From Poriferisodalis sp965204195 (lineage in GTDB: Bacteria > Actinomycetota > Acidimicrobiia > Acidimicrobiales > Poriferisodalaceae), in assembly GCF_965204195.1 (NCBI RefSeq), contig NZ_OZ241975.1:3162001-3226000 (forward strand): 64,000 nucleotides of DNA, in the 5' to 3' direction. The translations under genes were made by a program, and so were the position numbers. Positions 1 to 9,556 of the stretch are shown in pieces. The first letter of the stretch is position 1, and every line of letters begins with the position of its first letter. The notes beneath the pieces are model-generated. The model did not search any database, was not told where the DNA came from, and was given only the letters and a program-made list of their open reading frames with translations.

Positions 1-41
1 AGCGCCAGCAAGCGCCACAGCCGTCGGTGTGATCCGGTCAT
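1..41 (-). CDS. 5' end of a gene cut by the window edge; possible second exported binding protein
   Basis: An ATG at 39-41 on the minus strand is preceded by a good ribosome binding site (AGAGGGAG, about five bases away) and reads MTGSHRRLWRLLAL before the window ends. Basic residues followed by a leucine-rich stretch look like the start of a signal peptide. It lies 241 bases downstream of the binding-protein gene at 283-1992 on the same strand, so a second transport component is plausible. Only 13 codons are visible, so identity is a guess. Confidence 0.4.
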   Translation of the reverse strand, partial: MTGSHRRLWRLLA

Positions 42-282
42 GGGTACTCCCTCTTGATGTGTCTCCGCACCAGCGGCCGAACGATCCCCTGGCGCCCAAC
101 AGTTCCGCCGAAGCTAATCGCTGGCCGAACGCCGCGTTGCCCCGCCCATCGGCAACGGAGCCCGAACGCGACAAGCGGCCGCCGCTGCCGAGATTGCTCC
201 CGGCGGCGACGGCCGCCTATCTGATTCAGTCAGGTGCTCGACGCTGACCTAACGCCAGCCCCGAGTCAGACCATGCGCCTGC

Positions 283-1992
283 CTAGCGGCAGCCGCCGTT
301 GTCCTTGTCCCAGACGCAGTTGCCCGAAGCGCCATTCACGTCAATGACGTTCGAGACGATCCAGGAGTGCGTGGACGAGTCGTACTGGCTGATATCCGTG
401 CCCTCAATCGGGAAGGCATCCGCGTTGCCGTTCATGGCGAACGTGATGCCGTCCAGGAAGATCGGGTGGTGGATGTCGATGGCCCGCACGGCCAGGATGA
501 AGTTGGCCCGGTTCAGGCCCGCCGGGTTGTTCGCACTCGCAGGCAGCTCCGCGGCGATGCGCAGCGCCTCCACGTACGGGTAGCCCAGCATGTAGCCGTT
601 GCCGAACATCGAGATGGTGGGATCGAGGTCATTGGCCTCGAGGCTCTCGATGATGAAGTCGATGAACGCATCGCTGCCGATCAACGCCGGGTCGGTGGTG
701 TCTTTGACACCGCCGCCCACGATGTACCAGCCGTCGCCGTCGTCGCCTGCCGGGGAGACCCAGCTCGCCGGTGCCTTGCACACCGACGGTGTGAAGGCTG
801 CCGAAATGTCATCCTTCAGACCCGACGCTGCGACCTCCTGGATGGCCAGCAGGCATGCGTTGCCCGCCGTCATCGAGATGTAGACGTCCGGATCGCTCGC
901 AGCGATGGTCGTGATCTCGTTGGTGATCGTCGGCGATGCAGGGTCATGGCGTACCGGCACGAACTCCGACACCACGTCGGGGTTGTTGTGTGCGTACTCC
1001 TCGAAGCCCAGCTCGTAGGCCAAGCCGAAGTCGTTGTCCATCACCAGGCCAGCCACCACGACCGGCAGCTCATCGGCGAGGTTGTCCTTGATCCAGTTGC
1101 CCCACAGCACGGCCTCAGTGGAGTAGGACAGGATGCTGCCCGTCGTCCATGGGTGCACCTCGGGATCGCCCCACGCCGGGTGGCCCGTCCACACGAACGG
1201 CTGCGGGATGCACTCGGCATTGAGCGTGTCGTACACGGCCAGCGTGTTCGGCGAGCCCAGCGTGTGGATCGCGAAGACGTTGTCGTTCTCGATCAGCTCG
1301 TCGACGAACTCGATGGTTTGTGCAGCCACATATGCGTCGTCGTAGGACTTCATGACCACGTCGCGGCCCGCGACGCCGCCTTCGGCATTCACATGCAGAA
1401 GGTAGGTCTGCCAGCCCAAGCGAGCGTTGCCGTACAGCGCCAGGGTGCCCGACTGCGGGCCCGTCTGGCCGAGACGGATCTCGGTGTCGGTGATGCCCTC
1501 GGTGTTCGACCAGTCGTCGGGACACTCGTTGAGGTCGATCATGAAGCCTTCAGGGCCCCGCAGGATGTTGTCGTCGCCTACACCCCACTCGCCGGCCTCG
1601 ATCTGCGCGGTGATCCGCTCGACGACCTGCGCACGACGGAAGGTGGCCTCTTCGAAGATGCCTTCCATGGTGGAGCGGTCAAACTCCATCATCTCCTCGT
1701 CGTCCATCATCTCCTCGTCAGCCATCTCCTCCTCTTCGGAGGCCTGCTCGATGACGTCCTGGCTGAGACCGCCGGCCTCTTCCTCGGGCTCGTCGGCGGC
1801 CATCTCCTCCTCTTCGTGGTCGTGGCCGTCGTCCTCGTCGTGGTCGTCCGCTTCCTCCTCGGCCATGGCCTCGGTGGTCTGGGTCTCGCCGGCGTCGTCG
1901 TCGCCATCGTCGCCACCGCAGGCGGCCGCGACGAGCGAGAACGCGAAGAGCAGCGCTAGCAAGCGCAATAGGCGGTTCTTGGATAGTTGCAT
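283..1992 (-). CDS. ABC transporter substrate-binding lipoprotein, branched-chain amino acid type (LivK/peripla_BP_6-like)
   Basis: This 569-residue exported protein should capture a small polar ligand, perhaps an amino acid, amide or urea-like compound, for an ABC importer. The start is ATG at 1992 because GAGGAGG lies just upstream. A hydrophobic signal ends in a lipobox (VAAAC, Cys about residue 25), so it is probably lipid-anchored. A long Asp/Glu-rich linker containing several His residues (D/E/H tract, then repeated EEMM/DEEMM) runs to about residue 105. The type I periplasmic-binding fold follows, with family signatures such as TEIRLGQTGPQSG and GRDVVMKSYDDAY. No permease or ATPase is visible; the gene beginning at the left edge may be a partner. 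The ligand cannot be predicted. Confidence 0.88.
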   Translation of the reverse strand: MQLSKNRLLRLLALLFAFSLVAAACGGDDGDDDAGETQTTEAMAEEEADDHDEDDGHDHEEEEMAADEPEEEAGGLSQDVIEQASEEEEMADEEMMDDEEMMEFDRSTMEGIFEEATFRRAQVVERITAQIEAGEWGVGDDNILRGPEGFMIDLNECPDDWSNTEGITDTEIRLGQTGPQSGTLALYGNARLGWQTYLLHVNAEGGVAGRDVVMKSYDDAYVAAQTIEFVDELIENDNVFAIHTLGSPNTLAVYDTLNAECIPQPFVWTGHPAWGDPEVHPWTTGSILSYSTEAVLWGNWIKDNLADELPVVVAGLVMDNDFGLAYELGFEEYAHNNPDVVSEFVPVRHDPASPTITNEITTIAASDPDVYISMTAGNACLLAIQEVAASGLKDDISAAFTPSVCKAPASWVSPAGDDGDGWYIVGGGVKDTTDPALIGSDAFIDFIIESLEANDLDPTISMFGNGYMLGYPYVEALRIAAELPASANNPAGLNRANFILAVRAIDIHHPIFLDGITFAMNGNADAFPIEGTDISQYDSSTHSWIVSNVIDVNGASGNCVWDKDNGGCR

Positions 1993-2139
1993 GGGTCCCT
2001 CCTCGGTGGAACAGCAGCCACCGCGGCGTCGCAAGCCGACAATCAGCAGCCGTAGCCCCCGACTGTCTCCCCATGACCGCTGCGGCGGTGCGCGCGAGAG
2101 TAATCGCGCCGCACCGGGCCGTTCTCAGCTCAGGTACGA

Positions 2140-2156
2140 CGATTGCGTGACAATCG
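2140..2156. promoter_or_regulatory. 17-bp palindrome in a divergent promoter region
   Basis: CGATTG and CAATCG form perfect six-base arms around a five-base centre. The site lies in the 241-bp gap between the binding-protein gene (minus) and the LLM oxidoreductase (plus). Position and symmetry fit an operator for a dimeric regulator such as TetR, but this is inferred and no cognate regulator gene is adjacent. Confidence 0.3.
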
Positions 2157-2233
2157 CCGAGCCGAGGGTCCTGCGGTCTCCGCAACGGGCGCACCCGGCA
2201 GGCGGGGGCGCGAGCGGCATAGCGTGTCGGCCC

Positions 2234-3151
2234 ATGGAATGGGGAGTCACTCTGCCGCACTTGGGCCGTATCGGATCACGGGACGGGCTCATCACGTTCG
2301 CTCAGGAGGTCGACCGGCTCGGATTCACTTCGGGCTGGGCGTCCGACCATGTCTGCTGGCCCGCCGAGCTGGTGTCGAAGTACCCGTACTCCGACGACGG
2401 CTCGTTCCCGGCGCCGCCGAAGACGGGATGGCTCGACCCCATCGGCACACTGCTGTTCGTCGCCGCCGTCACCGAGAACCTGCGGCTGGGCTTCAGCGTG
2501 CTGATCCTGCCGTACCGGCCGCCAGTGGAGACGGCGAAGCGTCTCGCAACCATCGACGTGCTCTCGAACGGCCGGCTGATCCTGGGCGTGGGCGTGGGCT
2601 GGATGCGCGAGGAAGCAGAAGTGCTGGGCATGCCATGGGATCGCCGTGGCAAGCGCTCTGACGAGCAGCTCGAGGTGTTCCGCGCGCTGTTCACCGAGGA
2701 CGATCCGAGCTTCGACGGCGAGTTCTATTCGTTCCCCGCCGTGGGCTTCGAGCCCAAACCGGTGCAAGACCCGGTGCCGGTGTGGGTCGGCGGCAACACG
2801 GCCGCTGCCTACCGGCGGGTGGCACGCCATGGGCACGGCTTCCACGCGGCGTTCGAGACGGTCGACGAGGTGGCTTCGGGTTGGAGCGGGGTGGGCGAGG
2901 CATGCGATGCCGAGGGCCGGGACCGCAGCGAGATCACGCTGTCGCTGCGCTACTACCTCGACCCGGCATCAGCAATGAAACCCGAAGTGTCGATCGCCGG
3001 CAGCACCGAGCAGATGATCGACAGTGTCGGGCGAGTTGCCGAGGCCGGCGTGACGCATTTCGTGCTCGACCCGGTGGCGCGCGGCGGCATCGAGGGCCGT
3101 CTCGACGCGCTGCGTGCCTTCATGGCCGACGTGGCTCCCCACTTTGTCTAG
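2234..3151 (+). CDS. LLM class F420-dependent oxidoreductase (TIGR03619-like)
   Basis: This 305-residue member of the bacterial luciferase-like superfamily is a TIM-barrel redox enzyme that in actinobacteria usually uses coenzyme F420. The ATG at 2234 gives MEWGVTLPHLG, the usual first strand; the open frame extends further upstream but only in low-complexity shadow sequence. Typical family blocks are GFSVLILPYRPP, LSNGRLILGVGVGWM and the later PVWVGGNT. It stands alone, divergent from the binding-protein gene and 111 bases before an ABC-F gene. The substrate cannot be predicted. Confidence 0.85.
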   Translation: MEWGVTLPHLGRIGSRDGLITFAQEVDRLGFTSGWASDHVCWPAELVSKYPYSDDGSFPAPPKTGWLDPIGTLLFVAAVTENLRLGFSVLILPYRPPVETAKRLATIDVLSNGRLILGVGVGWMREEAEVLGMPWDRRGKRSDEQLEVFRALFTEDDPSFDGEFYSFPAVGFEPKPVQDPVPVWVGGNTAAAYRRVARHGHGFHAAFETVDEVASGWSGVGEACDAEGRDRSEITLSLRYYLDPASAMKPEVSIAGSTEQMIDSVGRVAEAGVTHFVLDPVARGGIEGRLDALRAFMADVAPHFV

Positions 3152-3262
3152 CGGCTCGGTCTTCCGGCGCCGCCGGCAGACGAGCGCTTCCCTTTGCGGC
3201 CTGGCGGCAGGCGCAACTGCCGCAGCGGGTGATGCGCCGCCGTCCGGCGGCAGACTCGGGCC

Positions 3263-5293
3263 GTGCTGTGGGCATCCTCGCTCGCCAAGTCGTACCCGCC
3301 GCGGCGGCTGTTTGCCGATGTCAGCGTGCAGCTGTCGCCTGGCCGGCGCGTGGCGCTGGTGGGCGGGAACGGGATCGGCAAGACGACCTTGCTGGAGATC
3401 CTGGCTGGCATCAATGAACCGGATGAGGGCGCGGTCCACCGCCAAAGCGGGCTGACGATCGGCTACCTGCCCCAAGAACTCACCGAGATCGCCGACGGCA
3501 CTGTGCTCGACGCGACGCTGGCCGGGGCGGGTGACATCACCGCTATGACGGCCGAGCTTCGGTCGCTCGAGGCGAGGCTGGCCGATGTGGACGCTGCCGA
3601 CCACGACGAGGTGCTCGCCCGCTACGGCGAGCTGGAGGCTCACTTTCGCCAGATCGGCGGCTACGGCTTCGAAGCGGATGCGCACCGGGTGCTCGCCGGC
3701 TTGGGCTTTGCAGCCGATGATGCGCAGCGGCCGGTGGCGCAGCTGTCGGGTGGCTGGCGGATGCGGGTCGCTCTCGCACAGCTGCTGCTGGCAAAACCCG
3801 ATGTGCTGCTGGCTGACGAGCCCACGAACCACCTCGACGTCGACTCAGTGGCCTGGTTGGAGGACCAGCTTGCGTCGTGGGAGGGCGGGCTGCTGTTCGT
3901 CAGCCATGACCGTGACTTCATCGACGCAGTTGCCAACCGCGTGATCGAGATGGACGGCACGACGGTGCACGAGCACGTCGGCGGCTTCGCCGAATTCGTT
4001 GTCGCCCGCGAGGAGCGGATAGCGGCTGCCGAGGCGGCTGCGGCTCAGCAAGCTCGCAGGCGGGCTCACACGGAGCGATTCATCGAGCGGTTCCGCTACA
4101 AGGCCACGAAAGCTCGGCAGGTGCAGAGCCGGATCAAGGCACTGGAGAAGCTGGCGCCAGTCGAGGTGCCGAGCCGCAAGGAGCTGGCGGCCCGCTTCGG
4201 ATTCGGCACGCCGCGGCGCTCGTCGCGGGTCGTCGTGGAGATGATCGACGCTTCGGTGGGATACGCCGACGGCGACGCTCCGGTGCTCGAAGGCGTGGAT
4301 CTCGTCATCGAACGCGGCGCCAAGGTGGGAGTTGTCGGTCCGAATGGCGCGGGCAAGACGACGCTGCTGCGAGTGTTGCAGGGCGAATTGGGCATTCTCG
4401 GCGGCGAGCTGCACCGCGGCCGCAATGTGGACATGGCCACATTCGCTCAGCACCTTGCCGAGGTCATGGATCCACGACGGTCGGTGGTGGAGGAGTTCAC
4501 CGCCTCAGTGGGCGATCAGCCCGGGCGGAATGTGCGCACGATGCTCGGCGGGTTCGGATTTCCCGGCGACGCTGCAGACCGCAAGGTGGCGGATCTCTCC
4601 GGCGGCGAGCGCACCCGGCTGGCACTCGGCATCACGATGGCGAACCCGGTGAACCTGCTGGTGCTCGACGAGCCCACCAACCATCTCGATCTGCCGAGCT
4701 GCGATCTGCTGGAGGATGCGCTGTCGGTATACCCCGGCACAGTGCTGCTGGTGACCCACGACCGCCACCTCATCCGCAGCGTGGCCGACTCGCTGATCGT
4801 GGTGCGTGACGGCACCGCCACCCTGCACCCCGGCGTCGACGAGGATCTGCTGCGACCACCCGGGCTGAGCACGAGACGGACCGCTGGTGGCAGCACTGCG
4901 GGGAGCACCGGCGGCACCGGCAGCCAGCACACGAGCAGCAGAGGCACGAGCAGCCAGCACACTGATGGCCGGGGCGCCGGCACGGGAGCAACGACGTCGC
5001 GGGCTGCCGCTGCTGAGCGCCGTCGCGAGGGGGCCAGCAAGCGCCAGGCCGTCCACGAAGCGACCGCTTCCATGCGCAGGGAACTGGCTGCGGCCGAGCG
5101 AGCCTGGGAAGCCGCCGAGCACCGCGTCGCGCAACTGCAAGCACTGCTCGGCGAGCCCGAGACCTACGACGACCCCGAACGAGCGCGCCAGGTCGCCGAG
5201 GACTACGGCACCGCCAAGTCCGATGCGATGCGCCACATGTCCGAATGCGAGGTGCTGCAACGACGCATCGACCGCGCCACTGCCAGCTTGTAG
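3263..5293 (+). CDS. ABC-F family ATPase (EttA/Uup/resistance-type)
   Basis: A 676-residue soluble protein with two ABC ATPase domains and no membrane segment, the layout of ABC-F proteins that act on ribosomes. The first domain has Walker A GGNGIGKT (34-41), signature LSGGWRMRVALAQ and Walker B LLADEPTNHLD. The second has GPNGAGKTT, LSGGERTRLALG and LVLDEPTNHLD. The region between the domains is basic and helical (RFIERFRYKATKARQ), as in the P-site tRNA interaction motif. A Gly/Ser/Thr/Ala-rich linker leads to a charged coiled coil at the C-terminus, as in Uup-like members. The start is GTG at 3263, where the protein opens directly into the first domain. The role could be translation rescue or antibiotic protection. 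Confidence 0.9.
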   Translation: MLWASSLAKSYPPRRLFADVSVQLSPGRRVALVGGNGIGKTTLLEILAGINEPDEGAVHRQSGLTIGYLPQELTEIADGTVLDATLAGAGDITAMTAELRSLEARLADVDAADHDEVLARYGELEAHFRQIGGYGFEADAHRVLAGLGFAADDAQRPVAQLSGGWRMRVALAQLLLAKPDVLLADEPTNHLDVDSVAWLEDQLASWEGGLLFVSHDRDFIDAVANRVIEMDGTTVHEHVGGFAEFVVAREERIAAAEAAAAQQARRRAHTERFIERFRYKATKARQVQSRIKALEKLAPVEVPSRKELAARFGFGTPRRSSRVVVEMIDASVGYADGDAPVLEGVDLVIERGAKVGVVGPNGAGKTTLLRVLQGELGILGGELHRGRNVDMATFAQHLAEVMDPRRSVVEEFTASVGDQPGRNVRTMLGGFGFPGDAADRKVADLSGGERTRLALGITMANPVNLLVLDEPTNHLDLPSCDLLEDALSVYPGTVLLVTHDRHLIRSVADSLIVVRDGTATLHPGVDEDLLRPPGLSTRRTAGGSTAGSTGGTGSQHTSSRGTSSQHTDGRGAGTGATTSRAAAAERRREGASKRQAVHEATASMRRELAAAERAWEAAEHRVAQLQALLGEPETYDDPERARQVAEDYGTAKSDAMRHMSECEVLQRRIDRATASL

Positions 5294-5420
5294 ACGACTC
5301 AGCGGTCGGTACCTGCGGCCCCCATCGCTCCCGCTCGCTTAGACCACGGCGGCACCCTACGCTTGCCGCTCTAGCTCGCTTCGGCCCGGGGCTTTGCCTC
5401 GCGGATCGGGCGCGGACCGG

Positions 5421-6182
5421 CTAGGCGCAGCCGTCGAGAGGCGCAGCCACGGGCACATGTGATACAGCGACCGAGCGGTCAGCGCCGTCAGCACTCTGCG
5501 AGAACGTGACGAGCGAGGCAGTGCCATTCGACGGGACGCCCATGGGTGCCCCCGGGTACCAAGCGACGACGTCGCCGACCGAGACATCGGTCGTCACATG
5601 CCAGTGCCCGAGAGCCACGTAGTCGGCTCCGGTGGCCTCGATCTCTTCGGCGGCGATCGGCGATGATCGGTGCGCATCGTCGGCGTTGCGCTGGAAGTGC
5701 CCGTGCCCGGCGGCGATGAACCAGCCGTCGTCGGGGCGTGCCGGCACGCCAGCAAGGGGCCGGTACTCGGAGTGGTGCAGGTCCATCGCCCGGCCCCACA
5801 GCGTCAGGTCGTGCTCGCCGAAATGCAGCGTCGCTCCCTCGGGGTCGTCGAGGAAGATCACGCCGGCGCCGGTGACCTCGAGCCGGTGCTCGTGGTCGGC
5901 ATGGGTACCCCACAGCGACTGCTCGTCATGGACATCGTGGTTCCCGGGGATGATGACAACCGACGCATCGACGCCGCCCAGCAGCTCCATGGTGTGCGCG
6001 ACATCGGACCGTTTCAGCCGAGCGTGGTCGAACAGGTCGCCCGCGATCAGCAAGATGTCGGCCGCATGGGCGACCGCGGTTGCCGCGAGGGCATGGATAG
6101 GGCACTGGCATATGTCCCGGTGACTGCCGTGCGGCCCGCGTACATGCCCGATGTGCACATCGGATGTGTGCAGGACGCGCAA
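5421..6182 (-). CDS. Metallophosphoesterase (calcineurin-like, SbcD/Mre11-related)
   Basis: A dimetal phosphoesterase of about 253 residues. All five family blocks are present: HTSDVH near the N-terminus, GDLFDH, GNHD, an AAGHGH block and GHWH. They resemble the nuclease domain of Mre11/SbcD, but no SbcC ATPase gene lies beside it, so it may be a stand-alone phosphodiesterase. The chosen TTG at 6182 makes the protein start MRVLHTSDVH; a GTG at 6239 would add 19 residues. The gene is divergent from surE (142 bp gap) and converges on the ABC-F gene. Confidence 0.8.
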   Translation of the reverse strand: MRVLHTSDVHIGHVRGPHGSHRDICQCPIHALAATAVAHAADILLIAGDLFDHARLKRSDVAHTMELLGGVDASVVIIPGNHDVHDEQSLWGTHADHEHRLEVTGAGVIFLDDPEGATLHFGEHDLTLWGRAMDLHHSEYRPLAGVPARPDDGWFIAAGHGHFQRNADDAHRSSPIAAEEIEATGADYVALGHWHVTTDVSVGDVVAWYPGAPMGVPSNGTASLVTFSQSADGADRSVAVSHVPVAAPLDGCA

Positions 6183-6324
6183 CTGGCGCCCGCTGCCCCG
6201 CTCAGTCGCAGACGAGCCCGTTTCAGCCCACTCCTTCACAGCGAGACAGCTTGCCACGGCACCGACACTTTCCGTTCGGGAGCCATACGTCGATACGTCA
6301 CCTGCGGGCAGTACCTTCGACACG

Positions 6325-7140
6325 GTGCGGATCCTGGTGACCAACGATGACGGCATCGAGTCGGAGGGGCTGCACGTCCTCGCGAGCGCTATGACCGCTC
6401 ACGGCGATGTGGTTGTCGTGGCGCCAGATTCCGAATACTCAGGCGCAGGCGCTGCGATCGGTCCGCTGCATCTCATGGATCCCGAAGTCCACAAGGTGCG
6501 CTTCGAAGGCGTCACCGATGCCTGGGCGGTCTCGGGGGCGCCAGCGTTGTGCGTGATGTTCGCCCGGCTGGGTGCCTTCGGCCCGGTGGACTTGGTGGTG
6601 TCGGGGATCAATCCGGGCGCGAATGTCGGCCGGTCTGTGTATCACTCGGGCACTGTCGGTGCTGTGCTGACCGGTCGCAACGGCAACATCCCGGGTTTGG
6701 CGGTCAGTCAGACCGTCGAGGGATTCGGGGTTGAGGGCCAAGGCTGGGAAGACGCCATCGCCGACCAGAAGTGGCATTCGGCGGCCGAGGTCGCCAGCGT
6801 CGTGCTCAGCGGTCTGCTGGCCGACGAACACGAATCGGCGTGGGCAGTCAACCTCAATGTGCCGAATCGTGAAGTCGCCGACATGAAGGGCTGGCGGTTC
6901 ACCGAGGTGGGCACCCTGCCGCCGCGTTCGATCACCTCGGTGAGCCTTGAGCCGCATCCCGACAACGCTGACGCGTTCCGGGTCGCCATGGAGTGGGGCG
7001 ACGCCGTCGACATGCCCACCGAGGTCGACACCGGCGCCGTCATGGACGACTTCGTCTCGGTGTCGTTCCTGTCACGCATCACTGCCCAGCCGCCCACGGC
7101 CGACACCAAGCTGACCGCCTGCCTCAACGGCCTGTTCTGA
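6325..7140 (+). CDS. surE: SurE family 5'/3'-nucleotidase
   Basis: A 271-residue phosphatase that dephosphorylates nucleoside 5'- or 3'-monophosphates using a divalent metal. The GTG start at 6325 gives MRILVTNDDGIESEGL, the N-terminal SurE signature carrying the metal-binding Asp-Asp. APDSEYSGAG and SGINPGANVG are further SurE blocks, and HSGTVGA follows. The open frame runs further upstream, but nothing there matches the family and it overlaps the divergent phosphoesterase. The sequence is somewhat diverged from classical SurE (GAGAAIGPLHLMDPEVH), so substrate range is uncertain. Confidence 0.88.
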   Translation: MRILVTNDDGIESEGLHVLASAMTAHGDVVVVAPDSEYSGAGAAIGPLHLMDPEVHKVRFEGVTDAWAVSGAPALCVMFARLGAFGPVDLVVSGINPGANVGRSVYHSGTVGAVLTGRNGNIPGLAVSQTVEGFGVEGQGWEDAIADQKWHSAAEVASVVLSGLLADEHESAWAVNLNVPNREVADMKGWRFTEVGTLPPRSITSVSLEPHPDNADAFRVAMEWGDAVDMPTEVDTGAVMDDFVSVSFLSRITAQPPTADTKLTACLNGLF

Positions 7141-7175
7141 CCCGCTCTGGACGGTGTTGCAAGCCGAGCGGCTGA

Positions 7176-8474
7176 TCAAGCCGTGAAGCGCCGAGTGACC
7201 CGGAAGTTGCGCACCAGCATCACGACGGCCGCTATGCCGAGCGCTACAGCCACCCACGCTCCCCAGCTCGCCAGATCGGCATAGGAGCGGTGCTCTACCG
7301 CCAAGCCTGAACTCACGCCGGCGGCAGCACCGAGTGCGGTCATCAGCACGTCCGCGGTGGCCTGCACGCTGACGCGGCGTTCCACCGGGAACGACGACGT
7401 CAGCAGCGAGCTGGCGGACACTACGCAGCAGCTCCAGCCGATGCCGATGAGAAACAGCCCCAACAGCAGACCGGTGGCATGTTCGGCGTCGGTGTTGGCG
7501 GCGATGACAGCGCCGACCGTGAGCACGAGCGCACCCGCGACGATGATGATCTGGCCGCCGACTCGGTCCACCAGCCAGCCCACATACGGCGAGAAGGCGA
7601 ACATCCCGGTGATGTGCAGCGAGAGCATGATGCCGATGATCAGCGGGTTCTGGTCGCCATGGGACATGTGAATGGGCGACACCGTCATCACGCCCACCAT
7701 CACGGCTTGGGACAGCATCATCGCGATGAGCGCAATGGACGCCACGGGATGGGCCAAGATGCGGCCGGCCTCGGCCAAGCTCGGCAGCTTGATGCCTGTC
7801 GAGCCGGCATCGGCGGCCACCACATGCAGCGGATCGGGCCGGAGCCGGAGCAAGATGTTGGCCGCAGCGAGCAGGAACAGTCCGAGCGCCAACGCGTACG
7901 GCAATGCAAACCCGCTGAGCCCCTCGGTATCGGCGAAGAAGTGCTTGAGACCGAGCCCCGCCATGGGTCCCAAGACCGAGCCGACCGTGCTTGCCCACAG
8001 CACCAGGCTGATCGAGCGAGCCCGGTTCTCGTCGGTGGCCAGATCGGCGCCTGCGTAGCGAGAAGCCAGGTTCGCCGCTTGTCCGGTGCCGATCAGCACC
8101 ATGCCCCCAACGAGCATCGAGTACCTGCCGGCGAACGCGGACAGCAAGGCGAGTGTGGCGCCTGCTGCGCCGATCAGGTAGCCGACGCCCAGGCCAGTCC
8201 GGCGGCCGTGGCGGGCCATCAGTGCAGCCAGCGGGATGCCTGCGAGGGTGCCGCCGATGCTGAGGCACACGGCGGCCAGCGAGGCCTTGGTCTCGCTGCC
8301 GGTCATCTGGTCGGCGAGCAAGGTAGCCGCCGCGAACGACGCCGTCATGGCCAGCCCGCCGGGTATCACCCCGAGCTGCAGGACCCCGATGGTGCGGCGT
8401 GCCAGTTCCTCGCGTTCGGGCGAACCCGGGAGGTATGCAGATGCCTCGCCGCCCTCCGACAAACTCTGCACCAT
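7176..8474 (-). CDS. MFS transporter
   Basis: A 432-residue membrane protein with about twelve hydrophobic segments and the MFS loop motif between helices 2 and 3 (LAALMARHGRRTGLGVGY). The ATG at 8474 is preferred because GGAGG lies eight bases upstream; a GTG at 8516 would add 14 residues. It probably exports or imports a small solute by ion coupling, but no substrate can be read from the sequence. It converges on surE, 35 bases apart. Confidence 0.85.
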   Translation of the reverse strand: MVQSLSEGGEASAYLPGSPEREELARRTIGVLQLGVIPGGLAMTASFAAATLLADQMTGSETKASLAAVCLSIGGTLAGIPLAALMARHGRRTGLGVGYLIGAAGATLALLSAFAGRYSMLVGGMVLIGTGQAANLASRYAGADLATDENRARSISLVLWASTVGSVLGPMAGLGLKHFFADTEGLSGFALPYALALGLFLLAAANILLRLRPDPLHVVAADAGSTGIKLPSLAEAGRILAHPVASIALIAMMLSQAVMVGVMTVSPIHMSHGDQNPLIIGIMLSLHITGMFAFSPYVGWLVDRVGGQIIIVAGALVLTVGAVIAANTDAEHATGLLLGLFLIGIGWSCCVVSASSLLTSSFPVERRVSVQATADVLMTALGAAAGVSSGLAVEHRSYADLASWGAWVAVALGIAAVVMLVRNFRVTRRFTA

Positions 8475-8691
8475 CGACCTGGCCTCCGGATCGGCTGGCG
8501 GCGTGTACCGCGGCACCGCCCCGGAACGCTAGCGGGGGCCGTGCCGCAGCTTCAGGGTGCTTACGGCGAGATGCCAGCCGTCGCACGGCAGCCGATCGGG
8601 AGGTGGGAAGGTGCGGCGAACGGCCTGCCGTGCCTACGGTTGCGGCACAACAGCGCGTCCGGCGACGGGTGCCGCTCGCGGGGAGCGCAAG

Positions 8692-9471
8692 ATGCGAGAC
8701 ATCACCGGCTGCGTGGCGATGATCAGCGGTGCGAATCGCGGCATCGGCGAGTCCATCGCCGCGGCACTGCATGCCGACGGCTGGGCGTTGTCGCTGGGCG
8801 CTCGCGATATGGCCGCGCTCGAGGCTTCGGCGGCTGTGTACCGAACCGATGTCAGCGGCGATGCCGACGACGCTGCTCGGCGGAGCGACGGCAGCAGGCG
8901 GCACGACGGCGGACCGGCCGTCACCCTGCACCGCTACGACGCGACCGACCTCGATGCAGCCGAGCGCTGGACCGCCGAGACGATTGCGGCACACGGCCGG
9001 ATCGACTGCCTCGTGAACAACGCCGGCGTCGCCCATACCGATGTGTTCGAAGAGTTGACCGAGGACATGCTCGACGAGATGTGGGAGGTCAACGCCAAGG
9101 GGCCGTTCCGCATGCTGCGCGCCACGCTCGACCACCTGCGCCGCAGCGGCGAGGGCCGCATCGTGAACGTGATCTCGATGTCGGGCAAGCGAGTGCGAGG
9201 CACCTTCGCGCCCGGTTATGCCATGAGCAAGCACGCCGCGATGGCGCTGCATCACTCGGTCCGGCACCTCACGTTTCCTGACGGGATCCGCTGCACGGCC
9301 GTATGTCCCGGCTACGTACAGACCGACATGACATCGGGTTTCGGCGTGGACCCGTCGATCATGATCCAAGCCGACGATCTGGCCCAGGCTCTGGCCACGA
9401 TCCTGCGGCTGCCAAACACCGCATCGGTCGCCGAACTGCTCGTCACCACCGAACCAGAGACCATCGCCTGA
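8692..9471 (+). CDS. Short-chain dehydrogenase/reductase (SDR)
   Basis: A 259-residue NAD(P)-dependent oxidoreductase. It shows the cofactor loop SGANRGIG near residue 13, NNAGV and the catalytic Tyr-x3-Lys in GYAMSKHA. The ATG at 8692 follows GGGGAG and opens with the first beta strand (DITGCVAMISG). An insertion rich in Asp, Arg and Gly after the second strand (GDADDAARRSDGSRRHDGG) is longer than usual for the family. It is divergent from the MFS gene (217 bp) and ends before a strong convergent hairpin. Confidence 0.85.
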   Translation: MRDITGCVAMISGANRGIGESIAAALHADGWALSLGARDMAALEASAAVYRTDVSGDADDAARRSDGSRRHDGGPAVTLHRYDATDLDAAERWTAETIAAHGRIDCLVNNAGVAHTDVFEELTEDMLDEMWEVNAKGPFRMLRATLDHLRRSGEGRIVNVISMSGKRVRGTFAPGYAMSKHAAMALHHSVRHLTFPDGIRCTAVCPGYVQTDMTSGFGVDPSIMIQADDLAQALATILRLPNTASVAELLVTTEPETIA

Positions 9472-9556
9472 AACTCGCCGCCTAGCGAGACATCGACGTA
9501 ATGCGCCGGACGGCTCGGTGCCGGAGCGTGGTACCGTGGTGTCTCGGATCCGACAA

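Noticed and set aside
29..247. 72-codon frame at the left edge
   Set aside because: Pro/Arg/Ala-rich with no start signal; the opposite strand carries a better start with a ribosome binding site at 41.
367..1959. Long open frame on the plus strand (530 codons)
   Set aside because: It is antisense to the binding-protein gene; its composition (Arg, Val, His rich) is that of a shadow of G+C-rich codons and it has no domain pattern.
7479..9281. 600-codon plus-strand frame
   Set aside because: It spans the antisense of the MFS gene and a wrong frame of the SDR gene; no family pattern, Arg/Gln/Gly rich.
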